In this document: positions 1 through 8,132 of the stretch, piece by piece
Numbering within the stretch: position 1 is the first letter of the stretch
Layout of the letters: every line of letters starts with the position of its first letter
Assembly: GCA_023266635.1 (NCBI GenBank)
Contig: JAHFPU010000222.1
Coordinates: forward strand, 1-42,641
DNA length: 42,641 nt
Reading direction: 5' to 3'
Source of the DNA: Sphingobium sp.
GTDB lineage: Bacteria; Pseudomonadota; Alphaproteobacteria; Sphingomonadales; Sphingomonadaceae
Notes under the pieces: generated by a model
What the model saw: only the letters and a program-made list of their open reading frames with translations
Told to the model about the DNA's origin: nothing
The model's database searches: none
Program-made: the position numbers and the translations under genes

Positions 1-2
1 AT

Positions 3-449
3 CGGCTGGGCATCGATTATTCCGGCTTCCTCGACAACCAACTGACCGACGACTGGAACTACGACATCTTCCCCAACATCCAGATGGGCATCCATCCGGA
101 GGGCGTGAGCATGCTCTATTTCCGTCCCCATGCGACGGACCCGCGCAAGTTCGTGTTCGACGTGATCGTCATGATGCATCCGCAGGAAAATCCCGAAATC
201 CTGCCGCCTGCCTATATGGGCCTGCCGGAAGGATGGGACATTAGTGGCAAGGAACCGGCGCAGGTCCAGCATATCGACTGGCGCGAAGGCGGCCTTGGCG
301 AGGTGTTCGATCAGGACAGCGGCCTGTTCGCCGAAGTCCAGCGCGGTATCGAAAGCCTGGGCTTCCGCGGATCGATCCTGTCCGAGCAGGAACAGCGCAT
401 CGGCCATTTCCATGCCGAACTCGATCGTTACATCAACGCCGCCCACTGA
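3..449 (+). CDS. Rieske aromatic-ring oxygenase alpha subunit, C-terminal part (5' end outside window)
   Basis: Frame 3 is open from the left edge to the TGA at 447-449, so the provided ORF starting at 84 is only the tail of a longer gene. The product is the end of the catalytic domain of a Rieske non-haem iron oxygenase. The motif FDQDSGLFAEVQRG matches the C-terminal block of the two full paralogues downstream (LDQDSDLLPIVQAG), where the Asp is the expected third ligand of the mononuclear iron. The ending SEQEQRIGHFHAELD also aligns with theirs. The Rieske cluster and the two histidine ligands lie outside the window. A PQQ dehydrogenase starts 28 bases downstream on the same strand, so the two may share a transcript. 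The family is clear; the substrate is not. Confidence 0.9.
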   Translation, partial: RLGIDYSGFLDNQLTDDWNYDIFPNIQMGIHPEGVSMLYFRPHATDPRKFVFDVIVMMHPQENPEILPPAYMGLPEGWDISGKEPAQVQHIDWREGGLGEVFDQDSGLFAEVQRGIESLGFRGSILSEQEQRIGHFHAELDRYINAAH

Positions 450-477
450 CCCTGCTGCGATACTGGATATTGATTTG

Positions 478-2601
478 ATGCTTTCCCCGTCCCGCCGCGC
501 CACGCTCGCGGCCGTCTCTCTGCTTGCCCTGCCCTTGTCGGCCTGCACGTCCGGTCCTGCTGCCCCTGAAAACGGGACAGAGGCAAAAGATGCCGGGCCG
601 TCCGGATGGCAGGCGCAACTGACCGACGGCAGCGACGGGCGGGACTGGCCGGCATTCGGCCGCACCTATGGGGAACAGCATTATAGTCCTCTGGATCAGG
701 TCAATACCAACACGGTCAAGCGGCTGGGTCTGGCGTGGTCGCTGGATTTGCCTGCGGGCAATCCAGCGACGGGCCCAATCGAGGTCGATGGCATATTATA
801 TTTCGCATCCGGCTACAGCATCGCCCATGCCGTCGACGTGCGCACCGGCAAGTTGCTTTGGACCTTCGATCCCAAGGCGCCAGAGGCGGCCGGCCACAAA
901 TTGCGCCAGGGTTGGGGCAGCCGCGGCATCGCCTACTGGAACGGCAAGGTCTATATCGGCACGCAGGACGGCCGTCTGATCGCGATCGATGCGAAGACGG
1001 GCAAGGTCGTGTGGTCGACCATGACCATGGGCAAGGACGATCTGCGCTTCATCAGCGGACCGCCCCGCGCCTTCGACGGCATGGTCATCATCGGCAATGG
1101 CGGCGCGGACGAGGCGGCCATCCGGGGCTACGCGACCGCTTATGACGCGGAAACCGGTAAGCAGATATGGCGCTTCTACACCGTTCCGGGCAATCCAAAG
1201 GACGGCTTCGAGAACAAGGCCATGGAGATGGCCGCAAAGACCTGGTCGGGCGAATGGTGGAAATATGGCGGCGGCGGCACGGTGTGGAACGCCATCACCT
1301 ATGACAAGGAAAGCGACACGATATACCTCGGCACCGGCAACGGATCGCCCTGGAACCGCAAAATCCGGAGCGAGGGCAAGGGCGACAATCTCTTCCTCTG
1401 TTCGATCGTCGCCGTGAACGCCAAGACCGGCGAATATAAATGGCATTACCAGATCAATCCCGGCGAAAGCTGGGACTATAATGCGGCGATGGATATGCAA
1501 TTGGCTGACCTGTCGATCGACGGGAAGCCGCGCAAGGTCCTGATGACGGCACCCAAGAACGGCTTCTTCTATGTCATCGACCGCACCACCGGAAAGCTGA
1601 TCTCCGCCAAGCCCTTCGTCACCACGACCTGGGCCAAGAGCATAGATATCAAGAGCGGACGTCCGGTTGAGGAACCCAATGTCCGCTATGAAGATGGGCC
1701 GGTGACCTTCAAGCCAAGCCCGGCGGGCGCGCATAGCTGGACGCCGATGGCGTTCAGCCCGAAGAGCGGGCTCGTCTACATCCCGGCCATCGACCTGGAA
1801 GTCACCTATGACGATAAGGGTATCACGAAGGAGAACTGGAAGCGCACGCCCGGCATGGCGCTCGATTATGGCGTCAATGTCGTGGTGCAGCCCTCCAAGG
1901 GCGCGAATATCTTAAGCTATCTCGTGGCGTGGGACCCGGTGACGCAAAAGGAGGCGTGGCGTCTGCCTACGCCGGGCCATTTTAACGGCGGCCTGATGGC
2001 GACCGGCGGCGGACTGGTGTTCCAGGGGCATCCCGACTCCTCCTTCACCGCCTATGACGCGAAAAATGGCGGCGTCGCGTGGAATTTCGATGCGAAGGCG
2101 CCGGTCGTCGCACCACCCATCACCTACTCCGTCGACGGCAAGCAATATGTGACCGTCATCGCCGGCATGGGGACCAGCGCAGGCCTGTTCGGGCCCCTCC
2201 TCGCCAAGTTCGGCATCGATTATCGCACCCAGACCCGCCGCGTGCTGACCTTCGTCCTCGACGGCAAGGCGACGCTACCGGCGAAGGTACCCTACAAGCC
2301 CCAGGCTGTAGACGATCCTGACTTCAAGGCGAACACCACGGCGGCCAAGGCTGGCGAAAACATCTTCAACGTGCGTTGCGCCGTATGCCATGGCGGCGGC
2401 GCGATCGCAGGCGGCACGGCACCCGACCTGCGTACGTCGGGTGCGATCCTGTCGGCGGATGCGATCTCCGCGATCGTGCATGACGGAGCGCTCGTGCCTA
2501 ACGGAATGCCGCGCTTCGAAGAGCTTAGCACTGAGGATCGGGAGAATATCCGGCAGTATCTGCGCACGCGGGCCGATGATCTGCGCAAGGGGCGACCGTA
2601 G
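478..2601 (+). CDS. PQQ-dependent quinohemoprotein dehydrogenase, lipoprotein
   Basis: A periplasmic alcohol dehydrogenase-type quinoprotein of 707 aa that should pass electrons from PQQ to an attached haem c. The listed ORF begins at 244 inside the preceding gene. I chose ATG 478 because it immediately opens a signal peptide ending in the lipobox LSAC (Cys23). Repeated beta-propeller W motifs such as AIDAKTGKVVWS fill about residues 55-600. The catalytic Asp is probably D333 in GESWDY. The C-terminal cytochrome c domain has CAVCH at 634-638 and a likely Met ligand in NGMPRF (M677). Where type I/II enzymes carry the adjacent Cys-Cys disulfide, this protein reads RQGWGSRG with no cysteine. The residue two after the catalytic Asp is Asn, not the Asp associated with lanthanide enzymes. 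It sits among Rieske oxygenase genes, so it may oxidise an alcohol or side chain in that pathway (inference). Confidence 0.9.
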   Translation: MLSPSRRATLAAVSLLALPLSACTSGPAAPENGTEAKDAGPSGWQAQLTDGSDGRDWPAFGRTYGEQHYSPLDQVNTNTVKRLGLAWSLDLPAGNPATGPIEVDGILYFASGYSIAHAVDVRTGKLLWTFDPKAPEAAGHKLRQGWGSRGIAYWNGKVYIGTQDGRLIAIDAKTGKVVWSTMTMGKDDLRFISGPPRAFDGMVIIGNGGADEAAIRGYATAYDAETGKQIWRFYTVPGNPKDGFENKAMEMAAKTWSGEWWKYGGGGTVWNAITYDKESDTIYLGTGNGSPWNRKIRSEGKGDNLFLCSIVAVNAKTGEYKWHYQINPGESWDYNAAMDMQLADLSIDGKPRKVLMTAPKNGFFYVIDRTTGKLISAKPFVTTTWAKSIDIKSGRPVEEPNVRYEDGPVTFKPSPAGAHSWTPMAFSPKSGLVYIPAIDLEVTYDDKGITKENWKRTPGMALDYGVNVVVQPSKGANILSYLVAWDPVTQKEAWRLPTPGHFNGGLMATGGGLVFQGHPDSSFTAYDAKNGGVAWNFDAKAPVVAPPITYSVDGKQYVTVIAGMGTSAGLFGPLLAKFGIDYRTQTRRVLTFVLDGKATLPAKVPYKPQAVDDPDFKANTTAAKAGENIFNVRCAVCHGGGAIAGGTAPDLRTSGAILSADAISAIVHDGALVPNGMPRFEELSTEDRENIRQYLRTRADDLRKGRP

Positions 2602-2615
2602 AAAGGGCATCCTCC

Positions 2616-2700
2616 CCGTTCGCCCTGAGCTTGTCGAAGGGCTGTCTTTCTTTTGGCGTTGACAAGAAGGACAGGGCTTCGACATGCTCAGCCCGAACGG
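2616..2700. repeat. REP-like imperfect inverted repeat
   Basis: Two 31-base arms (2616-2646 and 2670-2700) are inverted copies matching at 26 of 31 positions, separated by 23 bases. The core is CCCTGAGCTTGTCGAAGGG. I associate this core with a common intergenic repeat of sphingomonad genomes (from memory, no search). It lies between two convergent genes, PQQ dehydrogenase and VOC protein, and may also act as a bidirectional transcription end. Confidence 0.7.
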
Positions 2701-2732
2701 AATAGAATGGCTCTCACTTAAGGCAGAGTACT

Positions 2733-3266
2733 CTATATTTTCCGCACCGGGTCCTTGCCGTCCCAGTTACGCGCCGTTGCCTTGATGCCGTCGAACAACT
2801 CAGTCATCGCCGGAGAGACTTCGATCAGTTCGACCATCGTGCCGGGAAACAGCACATCGGTATCAAGGTAGGAGAAGCGCGAAATGGGCAGTTGTCCTTC
2901 GGCGGCGACGCTGATGCCTGCCGCCCGCGCTGCAGCCATTTGCGCATCATAATCCGTGGCCACGGTGCCAAGGTGATGGACGCCCCGCCGCCCGGCATCC
3001 AGGAACTCGCGATAGGTCGACGGATCGCGCCCCGGCTGGATGATCTCGATCATCGTGTCGCCACTGTAGGACAGGGCCGCGGCGCCCAGGAAATCATAGT
3101 CGGGACCGACTCGTTCCCCCCGCACCTCAAACCACTCCGTCTGTAACGGCACGGGGAACATGAAGAATGGGCCAACCCCCATCGTCTTGACCATATGATC
3201 GATCGCCGACTCCACATCTTCGACGACATAAGCGATCTGAAATACCGGTCCGAATAGCTGACTCAT
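2733..3266 (-). CDS. VOC-superfamily (glyoxalase / extradiol-dioxygenase fold) protein
   Basis: A 177-aa cytoplasmic protein of the vicinal oxygen chelate superfamily. ATG 3266 is preferred over the listed upstream start because AGAGAGGA lies just before it and homology-like sequence starts there (AYVVEDVESAIDHMV). The second half contains GVHHLGTVATDYD and ends its core with MVELIEVSP, giving the His and Glu expected as metal ligands. The length suits a protein made of paired VOC modules. It is divergent from two Rieske oxygenase genes across a region carrying a palindromic operator candidate, so it probably works in the same pathway, for example as a lyase, isomerase or ring-cleavage-like enzyme. 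The exact reaction cannot be told. Confidence 0.8.
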   Translation of the reverse strand: MSQLFGPVFQIAYVVEDVESAIDHMVKTMGVGPFFMFPVPLQTEWFEVRGERVGPDYDFLGAAALSYSGDTMIEIIQPGRDPSTYREFLDAGRRGVHHLGTVATDYDAQMAAARAAGISVAAEGQLPISRFSYLDTDVLFPGTMVELIEVSPAMTELFDGIKATARNWDGKDPVRKI

Positions 3267-3332
3267 TGCCTGATCCTCTCTTGCAGACCTGTTTTTTGCG
3301 CAACCCATGGCGGATCGTGCGAATCTGCTTGC

Positions 3333-3352
3333 AAAACAATCATGCATGTTTT
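3333..3352. promoter_or_regulatory. Palindromic operator candidate, copy 1 (VOC / Rieske divergent promoter)
   Basis: AAAACAATCATGCATGTTTT is an imperfect palindrome of the form AAAACA-N2-CATG-N2-TGTTTT. The same 20 bases with one change occur at 7016-7035 in reverse orientation. It lies 67 bases upstream of the VOC ATG and 69 bases upstream of the Rieske ATG. For the plus strand it fills the spacer between a possible -35 (TTGCAA, 3329-3334) and a T/A-rich -10. That placement would suit a repressor that controls both directions. Confidence 0.6.
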
Positions 3353-3421
3353 TTTATTGGTGTCGATCCGCATGAAGACGGAAATCATCCAACCCGGGAT
3401 GAACATCATGGAGAGCTGGAA

Positions 3422-4780
3422 ATGAAGTTCGACTTCAATCTGTGGGATATCCACATTGGCACGCCGCATCCGTTCAACGATCGCGCACCCGTCATCGACA
3501 ATGGAACCGCGCGGCCGACCGGCGCGCGCTATCACGACAAAGCATTTGCCGCCGCCGAGTGGGAGAAGGTCTTCGCCCGCAGCTGGCTGGTCGCCTGTCC
3601 CGTTTCCGACGTGCGCGAACCGGGCGACTTCGCCAAGTTCGACATCGGGCCGGAGAGCTTCATCATCGTCCATGGCGACGATGGCCAGATCCATGCCCAT
3701 TACAATGTCTGCCCGCATCGCGGCAGCCAGATCGTCCAGGCCGACACCGGCAGCGTCGGCAAGTTCACCTGCCCCTTCCACAGCTGGCAATTCAGCCTGG
3801 AGGGCGAGAACCTGGCCGTGACCGATCCGGAGACGTTCCGACCGGAAGTCCTGTGCCACGACCACAATATGACGTCCGTCCGCTGTGAAGTGGCCGCTGG
3901 CCTCGTGTTCATTTCCATGGACCCGCATATCGAGCCGCTCAAGCAATGGCTGGCTCCCGTTCTTAAGCATCTCGAGCTGTACGAAATCGACAAGATGAAC
4001 GTCGTCCAGCATCGTCAGTCGGACTGGGGCTCCAACTGGAAAGGCGGCGTCGACGCCTTCGCGGAAATCTATCATCTTCACGCCGTGCATCCGCAGACTC
4101 AGTGCCTGATGGATGACCGCACGCAGATCGACCTGTATCCGGGCGGGATCAGCCGCCAGTTCGTGCCCTTTGCACAGCCCAGCCGGCGCTATGATGACCA
4201 GGAAAGCGTCAATCCGGGCATCGCCATGATGCTGCAGGATGCTGGCATCGACCCGGCCAGCTATGATGGCACCGCGCACGAAACTCGCGCGGCGGTCCAG
4301 CAGGCCAAGCGCGAGCGGTCCGAGAAATATGGCCTTGGCTACGAGAAGTTCAGCGACACGCAGCTGAGCGATTCCACGGTCTATGGCCTGTTCCCCAACG
4401 CGCAGATCGGTTGCCATCCGGAGGCTGTATTCCTGCACCGTTTCGTGCCGCACGCCACCGACCCCAACCAGTTCACCTATGACACCTGCATTCTCTACCG
4501 GCACATCGACGCGCCTGGTTATTGCGCGCCGGCATGGATGGGCTTGGGTGACGAGATTGACCTGACGGGCCGGACCCGCCCCGACATCGTCCATACCGGT
4601 CTTGGTGAGCCTCCCGGCCTTGGCGAGGTTCTGGATCAGGACAGCGACCTGCTGCCGATCGTGCAGGCCGGCGCCCGTTCACGCGGCTTCCGAGGTCCGC
4701 TGTGGAGTGAGCAGGAAGCAAGGCTACGCCATTTCCATGTCGAACTGGACAAGCGCATGGCACAGGGAGACGACGCGTGA
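3422..4780 (+). CDS. Rieske non-haem iron oxygenase, alpha subunit (paralogue 2)
   Basis: A 452-aa catalytic subunit of a ring-hydroxylating or demethylating oxygenase. The listed ORF reaches back to 3266. ATG 3422 is chosen because the protein then aligns end to end with the next paralogue and a GGAG lies 11 bases upstream. The Rieske [2Fe-2S] cluster is given by CPHRG and CPFHSW (C97, H99, C117, H120). The mononuclear iron site has EIYHLHAVHP (H218, H223) with the third ligand expected in LDQDS near residue 405-407. Glu215 occupies the place of the bridging Asp of naphthalene dioxygenase. No small beta subunit, ferredoxin or reductase is encoded nearby, so it probably forms an alpha-only oligomer and borrows electron carriers. 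Coupled to the next gene by a 4-base overlap. Confidence 0.93.
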   Translation: MKFDFNLWDIHIGTPHPFNDRAPVIDNGTARPTGARYHDKAFAAAEWEKVFARSWLVACPVSDVREPGDFAKFDIGPESFIIVHGDDGQIHAHYNVCPHRGSQIVQADTGSVGKFTCPFHSWQFSLEGENLAVTDPETFRPEVLCHDHNMTSVRCEVAAGLVFISMDPHIEPLKQWLAPVLKHLELYEIDKMNVVQHRQSDWGSNWKGGVDAFAEIYHLHAVHPQTQCLMDDRTQIDLYPGGISRQFVPFAQPSRRYDDQESVNPGIAMMLQDAGIDPASYDGTAHETRAAVQQAKRERSEKYGLGYEKFSDTQLSDSTVYGLFPNAQIGCHPEAVFLHRFVPHATDPNQFTYDTCILYRHIDAPGYCAPAWMGLGDEIDLTGRTRPDIVHTGLGEPPGLGEVLDQDSDLLPIVQAGARSRGFRGPLWSEQEARLRHFHVELDKRMAQGDDA

Positions 4781-6129
4781 ATTACGATCCACGCAGTTGG
4801 GCGGTCCATAAGGACAGCAAGCATCCCTTCGATACGCCTGCTCCCTATGTCGATAATGGATCGGCCCGGCCGGATCCGGCCCGCTATAGCGATCCGGCTT
4901 TCGCCGAGGCGGAATGGGAGAAGGTGTTTACGCAGACCTGGCTGCTCGCCGGGCCGTCGAGCGACGTGCGTGAATCCGGTGACTGGATGCGGTTCGACAT
5001 CGGCGTCGAATCCTTCATCATCGTGCGCAAGGATGATGGCGCGCTTGCCGCCCATTATAATGTATGCCCGCATCGCGGTAGCCGACTGGTGATGGACGAT
5101 GTCGGATCGCAGGGCAGCTTTTCCTGCCCATTTCACAGCTGGAAGTTCGATCTGGACGGCAGCAATCTGGCAGTTACCGACCCGGAAACCTTCCGGCCGG
5201 AAGTATTGTGCCACGATATCAATCTGTCGTCCGTGCGGGTCGAGGAGGAAGCGGGTCTCGTCTTCATTTCGATGACCGACGACGTCCCGCCCCTGAAAGA
5301 CTATCTCGGCACGATCCTGCCGATGCTGGAAACATACGAGATCGACAAAATGCATGTCGTGCAGCATCGCCGGTCGGACTGGGCGGCGAACTGGAAGGGC
5401 GGGATCGACGCTTTCTATGAAAGCTATCACCTCCATGCCATCCATCCGCAGACGATGGGCATGCTGGACGATCGCACCCATATCGACCTGTTCGAAAATG
5501 GCATGAGCCGCCAGTTCGTGCCGTTCGGCCAGCCCAACTCGCATTTCCCGGACCAGCAGGGAATCAATCCGGGCATCGCCGTGATGCTCGACGATGCAGG
5601 TCTGGACGCCGAGACGTTTCAGGGCACCGCCTATGAAAGCCGTTCGGCGATCGCGATGGCGAAGCGCGATCGTGCGGCGAAGCTGGGCATCGACTATGAC
5701 AGGTTCAGCGACGCCCAGTTGACGGACGCGACGATTTTCGGCGTATTCCCCAATGCGCAGGTAGGCTGTCACCCGGAGGCGGTTTTCCTTCACCGGTTCA
5801 AGCCGCATGGCGACGATCCCGATCAGTTCACCTATGAAACCACGATCATGTATCGGCATATCGACGTGCCGGGCTATGGCGCGCCGCTGTGGATGGGCCT
5901 TGGCGACGATGTGGACCTGACCGGCGCGACCCGTCCGGAAGTCGTCCACACGCCCCTGGGCGTACCGCCGGGCATGGGCGAAGTGCTGGATCAGGATAGC
6001 GACTTGCTGCCGATCGTACAGGCCGGCGCGCATTCGCGCGGCTTCCGTGGCCCCCTATGGGGTGAGCAGGAGGCGCGGCTGCGCCATTTCCATGTCCATC
6101 TCGATCAATGGCTGGCTGACAAGAGGTAA
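4777..6129 (+). CDS. Rieske non-haem iron oxygenase, alpha subunit (paralogue 3)
   Basis: A 450-aa paralogue of the preceding gene, starting with GTG in a GTGA overlap with its stop, with GGGAGA just upstream. It has the Rieske motifs CPHRG and CPFHSW at the same positions (C97, H99, C117, H120), ESYHLHAIHP for the two iron-binding histidines (H218, H223) and LDQDSDLL near the C-terminus. The two proteins are close throughout, which points to a local duplication. Because both keep every metal ligand, they may form a hetero-oligomer or handle two successive steps or substrates. Which of these is true cannot be judged from sequence. A perfect 11-bp hairpin follows the stop. Confidence 0.93.
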   Translation: MNYDPRSWAVHKDSKHPFDTPAPYVDNGSARPDPARYSDPAFAEAEWEKVFTQTWLLAGPSSDVRESGDWMRFDIGVESFIIVRKDDGALAAHYNVCPHRGSRLVMDDVGSQGSFSCPFHSWKFDLDGSNLAVTDPETFRPEVLCHDINLSSVRVEEEAGLVFISMTDDVPPLKDYLGTILPMLETYEIDKMHVVQHRRSDWAANWKGGIDAFYESYHLHAIHPQTMGMLDDRTHIDLFENGMSRQFVPFGQPNSHFPDQQGINPGIAVMLDDAGLDAETFQGTAYESRSAIAMAKRDRAAKLGIDYDRFSDAQLTDATIFGVFPNAQVGCHPEAVFLHRFKPHGDDPDQFTYETTIMYRHIDVPGYGAPLWMGLGDDVDLTGATRPEVVHTPLGVPPGMGEVLDQDSDLLPIVQAGAHSRGFRGPLWGEQEARLRHFHVHLDQWLADKR

Positions 6130-6136
6130 CCCCGAA

Positions 6137-6168
6137 GGGGGAGGCGGTCTATGCAGGCCGCCTCCCCC
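6137..6168. terminator. Hairpin between convergent Rieske and SDR genes
   Basis: GGGGGAGGCGG (6137-6147) and CCGCCTCCCCC (6158-6168) form a perfect 11-bp GC-rich stem with a 10-base loop in the 45-base gap between two convergent stop codons. There is no clear T tract on either side, but position and strength suit a bidirectional terminator. Confidence 0.6.
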
Positions 6169-6174
6169 GCCCTG

Positions 6175-6933
6175 TCAGAACGGGCGGATCGTCACGCCAT
6201 TATCTACGACAAATTCCGCGCCCGTGACGAAGCGTGATTCATCAGACGCCAGGAACAGGATCATCGCCGCGACATCTTCCGGCGCGCCTGCCGTTCCAGG
6301 CGGCAGCACGCCTGCCGGGATCACATTGGGCTTGCCGGGGCGCCCCTCGGCCAATTGCACCATCGGCGTTTCGATGGAGCCGGGATGCACGGAATTGCAG
6401 CGGATCTTGTAGCCCTTCTCCTGGCACATCACGGCCACCGACTTGGTCATCGCACGCACCGCGCCCTTGGCGGCGGAATAGGCGAAGAAGATGGGGTAGC
6501 CCAGCAGCGCGCCGGTCGACGACATGTTGATGATGGAGCCGCCGTCATTCTTGTTCATCAGCGGAATCGCATGCTTGCATCCCAGGAAAACGCCGTCGCT
6601 CATGATCGCGTTGACCCAGCGATACTGTTCCAGCGTCGTATCCTCGACATCGGCATTCAGCACCACGCCAGCATTGTTCACCAAAACATCCAGCCGCCCG
6701 AACGTCTCGTCGATCGTCTTCATGACATCGATCCACGCCTCTTCGGAGGCGACATCGAGCGCGAGAGCGATGGCGCTGTTGCCGATCTGGTCGGCGACCT
6801 TCTGCGCCGTTTCCAGCTTCACATCGGTCACGACGACACGCGCGCCTTCGCGGGCCAGCGCCACGCAGTCCGCCGCGCCAAGGCCTGAACCTCCACCGGT
6901 CACCAATGCCACCTTGCCAGCCACTCGTCCCAT
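6175..6933 (-). CDS. Short-chain dehydrogenase/reductase (SDR)
   Basis: A 252-aa NAD(P)-dependent oxidoreductase of the classical SDR family. The cofactor motif TGGGSGLG is near residue 12, NNAG is near residue 87 and the active-site YSAAKG follows a conserved Ser (INMSSTG). TD in VVTDVK after the second strand favours NAD over NADP. ATG 6933 has AGGAGA seven bases upstream. It is convergent with the Rieske pair, and its promoter carries the second copy of the 20-bp operator candidate found in front of the VOC and Rieske genes. It probably oxidises an alcohol or dihydrodiol produced in that pathway (inference). Confidence 0.9.
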   Translation of the reverse strand: MGRVAGKVALVTGGGSGLGAADCVALAREGARVVVTDVKLETAQKVADQIGNSAIALALDVASEEAWIDVMKTIDETFGRLDVLVNNAGVVLNADVEDTTLEQYRWVNAIMSDGVFLGCKHAIPLMNKNDGGSIINMSSTGALLGYPIFFAYSAAKGAVRAMTKSVAVMCQEKGYKIRCNSVHPGSIETPMVQLAEGRPGKPNVIPAGVLPPGTAGAPEDVAAMILFLASDESRFVTGAEFVVDNGVTIRPF

Positions 6934-7015
6934 TCCACTCTCCTATTGTGGTCCGGCATTTGTCTTGCCGGAGCGTTCCCGCGCAACCTATCTCAACGAT
7001 GGCCACAGTCTATAT

Positions 7016-7035
7016 AAAACATGCACGATTGTTTT
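7016..7035. promoter_or_regulatory. Palindromic operator candidate, copy 2 (SDR promoter)
   Basis: Read on the minus strand it is AAAACAATCGTGCATGTTTT, 19 of 20 bases identical to the site at 3333-3352. It lies 83 bases before the SDR ATG and directly upstream of a possible minus-strand -10 (TATATA, 7010-7015), so a bound protein would block that promoter. The rest of the interval to the next plus-strand gene (7036-7197) shows nothing else I can name. Confidence 0.6.
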
Positions 7036-7197
7036 ATTTATTGCGCCGGGATCGGGATGGATGCGCCGTTCGCTGCAACAATTGGGCCGGATGCGTGGCC
7101 TTTATGGTAGCTTCTGCCCTTTGCCTCAGGCCGTGTTGCCGCGAATTAATGTTGATTGCATTGCAGTGCAGCGCCGCGCCGTTTAGGCAGCGGACCA

Positions 7198-7956
7198 ATG
7201 TTTTCCGACCCCTACCGGGATTCGCCCGATCCAGATCGTGCGCCGTTACGGCGTCGGGCCATGGCCATGCTGTTCGCACTGGCGGTGCATGTCCTGATCC
7301 TGCTTGTCCTGCTGACGCTGGCCCCCTCCCTGCCGCTGCCCAAGATCGACAAGATTCCGACGACCTTCACGATGATCCCGGATCACAAGGAAGCCAAGAC
7401 ACAGAAAGAGTCGGGCGAGAAAACCAAGAAGGCCGAAGGCGGCGCCCCGCCAAAATCGCCGGAAAAAGTGACCAAGCCCCAGGTTCAGCCCAAGGAGCCT
7501 ACGCCCGACCTCCCCTTCATCAAGATGAGCAGCGCGGATTTCGCCGCCGCCGACATCTCCAAAATGCCTTCGCATGCCGGCGAGGGGCAATCCGCCGGGA
7601 ATGGTACGGGCAAGGACAGCGCCATGGCCTATGGCCCCGGCGAAGGTCCAGGAGGGGAGCAACTGTACGACGCCGACTGGTATCGCAAACCGACGGACGC
7701 GGAACTTGCGACCTATATGCCGCCGGGCAACCGGCAGAGCGGCTGGGGCCTCGTCGCCTGCAAGACAATCGAGAATTATCACGTCGAGAATTGCCAGGCC
7801 CTGGGAGAGTCGCCGCTGGGATCAGGCTTCGCGCGGGCCGTGCGTTTGGCGGCATGGCAGTTTCTCGTGGTTCCACCGCGTGTCGGCGGACGCGCGCAGG
7901 TCGGCGCCTGGGTGCGGATAAGGATCGACTATATCGAGGGCGTGGTGAAACAATAA
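7198..7956 (+). CDS. TonB-like energy transducer / membrane-anchored periplasmic protein
   Basis: A 252-aa protein with TonB architecture. It has a short cytoplasmic N-terminus rich in Asp, Pro and Arg, one membrane helix at about 22-43 (MLFALAVHVLILLVLLTLAP), a Lys/Pro/Glu-rich periplasmic linker at about 55-105 and a C-terminal domain with VRLAAWQFLVVPPRVGG and WVRIRIDY. This fits a TonB C-terminal-type module that moves energy from ExbB/ExbD to outer-membrane receptors, although the C-domain is atypical. ATG 7198 is chosen over the listed start at 7156 because the upstream extension is Arg/Cys-rich and not TonB-like. No exbB or exbD is adjacent. It could serve a TonB-dependent receptor such as the one at 12021-14585, but nothing in the sequence ties them together. 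Confidence 0.65.
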   Translation: MFSDPYRDSPDPDRAPLRRRAMAMLFALAVHVLILLVLLTLAPSLPLPKIDKIPTTFTMIPDHKEAKTQKESGEKTKKAEGGAPPKSPEKVTKPQVQPKEPTPDLPFIKMSSADFAAADISKMPSHAGEGQSAGNGTGKDSAMAYGPGEGPGGEQLYDADWYRKPTDAELATYMPPGNRQSGWGLVACKTIENYHVENCQALGESPLGSGFARAVRLAAWQFLVVPPRVGGRAQVGAWVRIRIDYIEGVVKQ

Positions 7957-8056
7957 GCCGACGCGATCGGGGTCAGGGAACCAATGTCCGCACGGGCCGT
8001 TATGCCAATGTTGACGGTCGCTCACGCTGACCCCCCGCACAAGGCGCTGTCAACGT

Positions 8057-8100
8057 AAAGGGCCCCGTCGCTTAGGCGTCGGGGCCTTTATTTTGTCTTT
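8057..8100 (+). terminator. Intrinsic terminator after the TonB-like gene
   Basis: AAAGGGCCCCGTCGC and GCGTCGGGGCCTTT form a long GC-rich stem with one bulge and one mismatch and a 4-base loop. It is followed by TTTATTTTGTCTTT, a good T-rich tail on the plus strand. It is about 100 bases past the stop of the TonB-like gene. An additional 8-bp pairing (GGGGTCAG 7969-7976 with CTGACCCC 8027-8034) lies between gene and terminator. Confidence 0.75.
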
Positions 8101-8132
8101 GGTATGTAGGGTCGCTGACTGCCGGCCTTAAT

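Noticed and set aside
3263-6033. Long minus-strand ORFs of 443 and 465 aa opposite the Rieske genes
   Set aside because: They are antisense shadows. Their mutual similarity only mirrors the similarity of the two Rieske paralogues.
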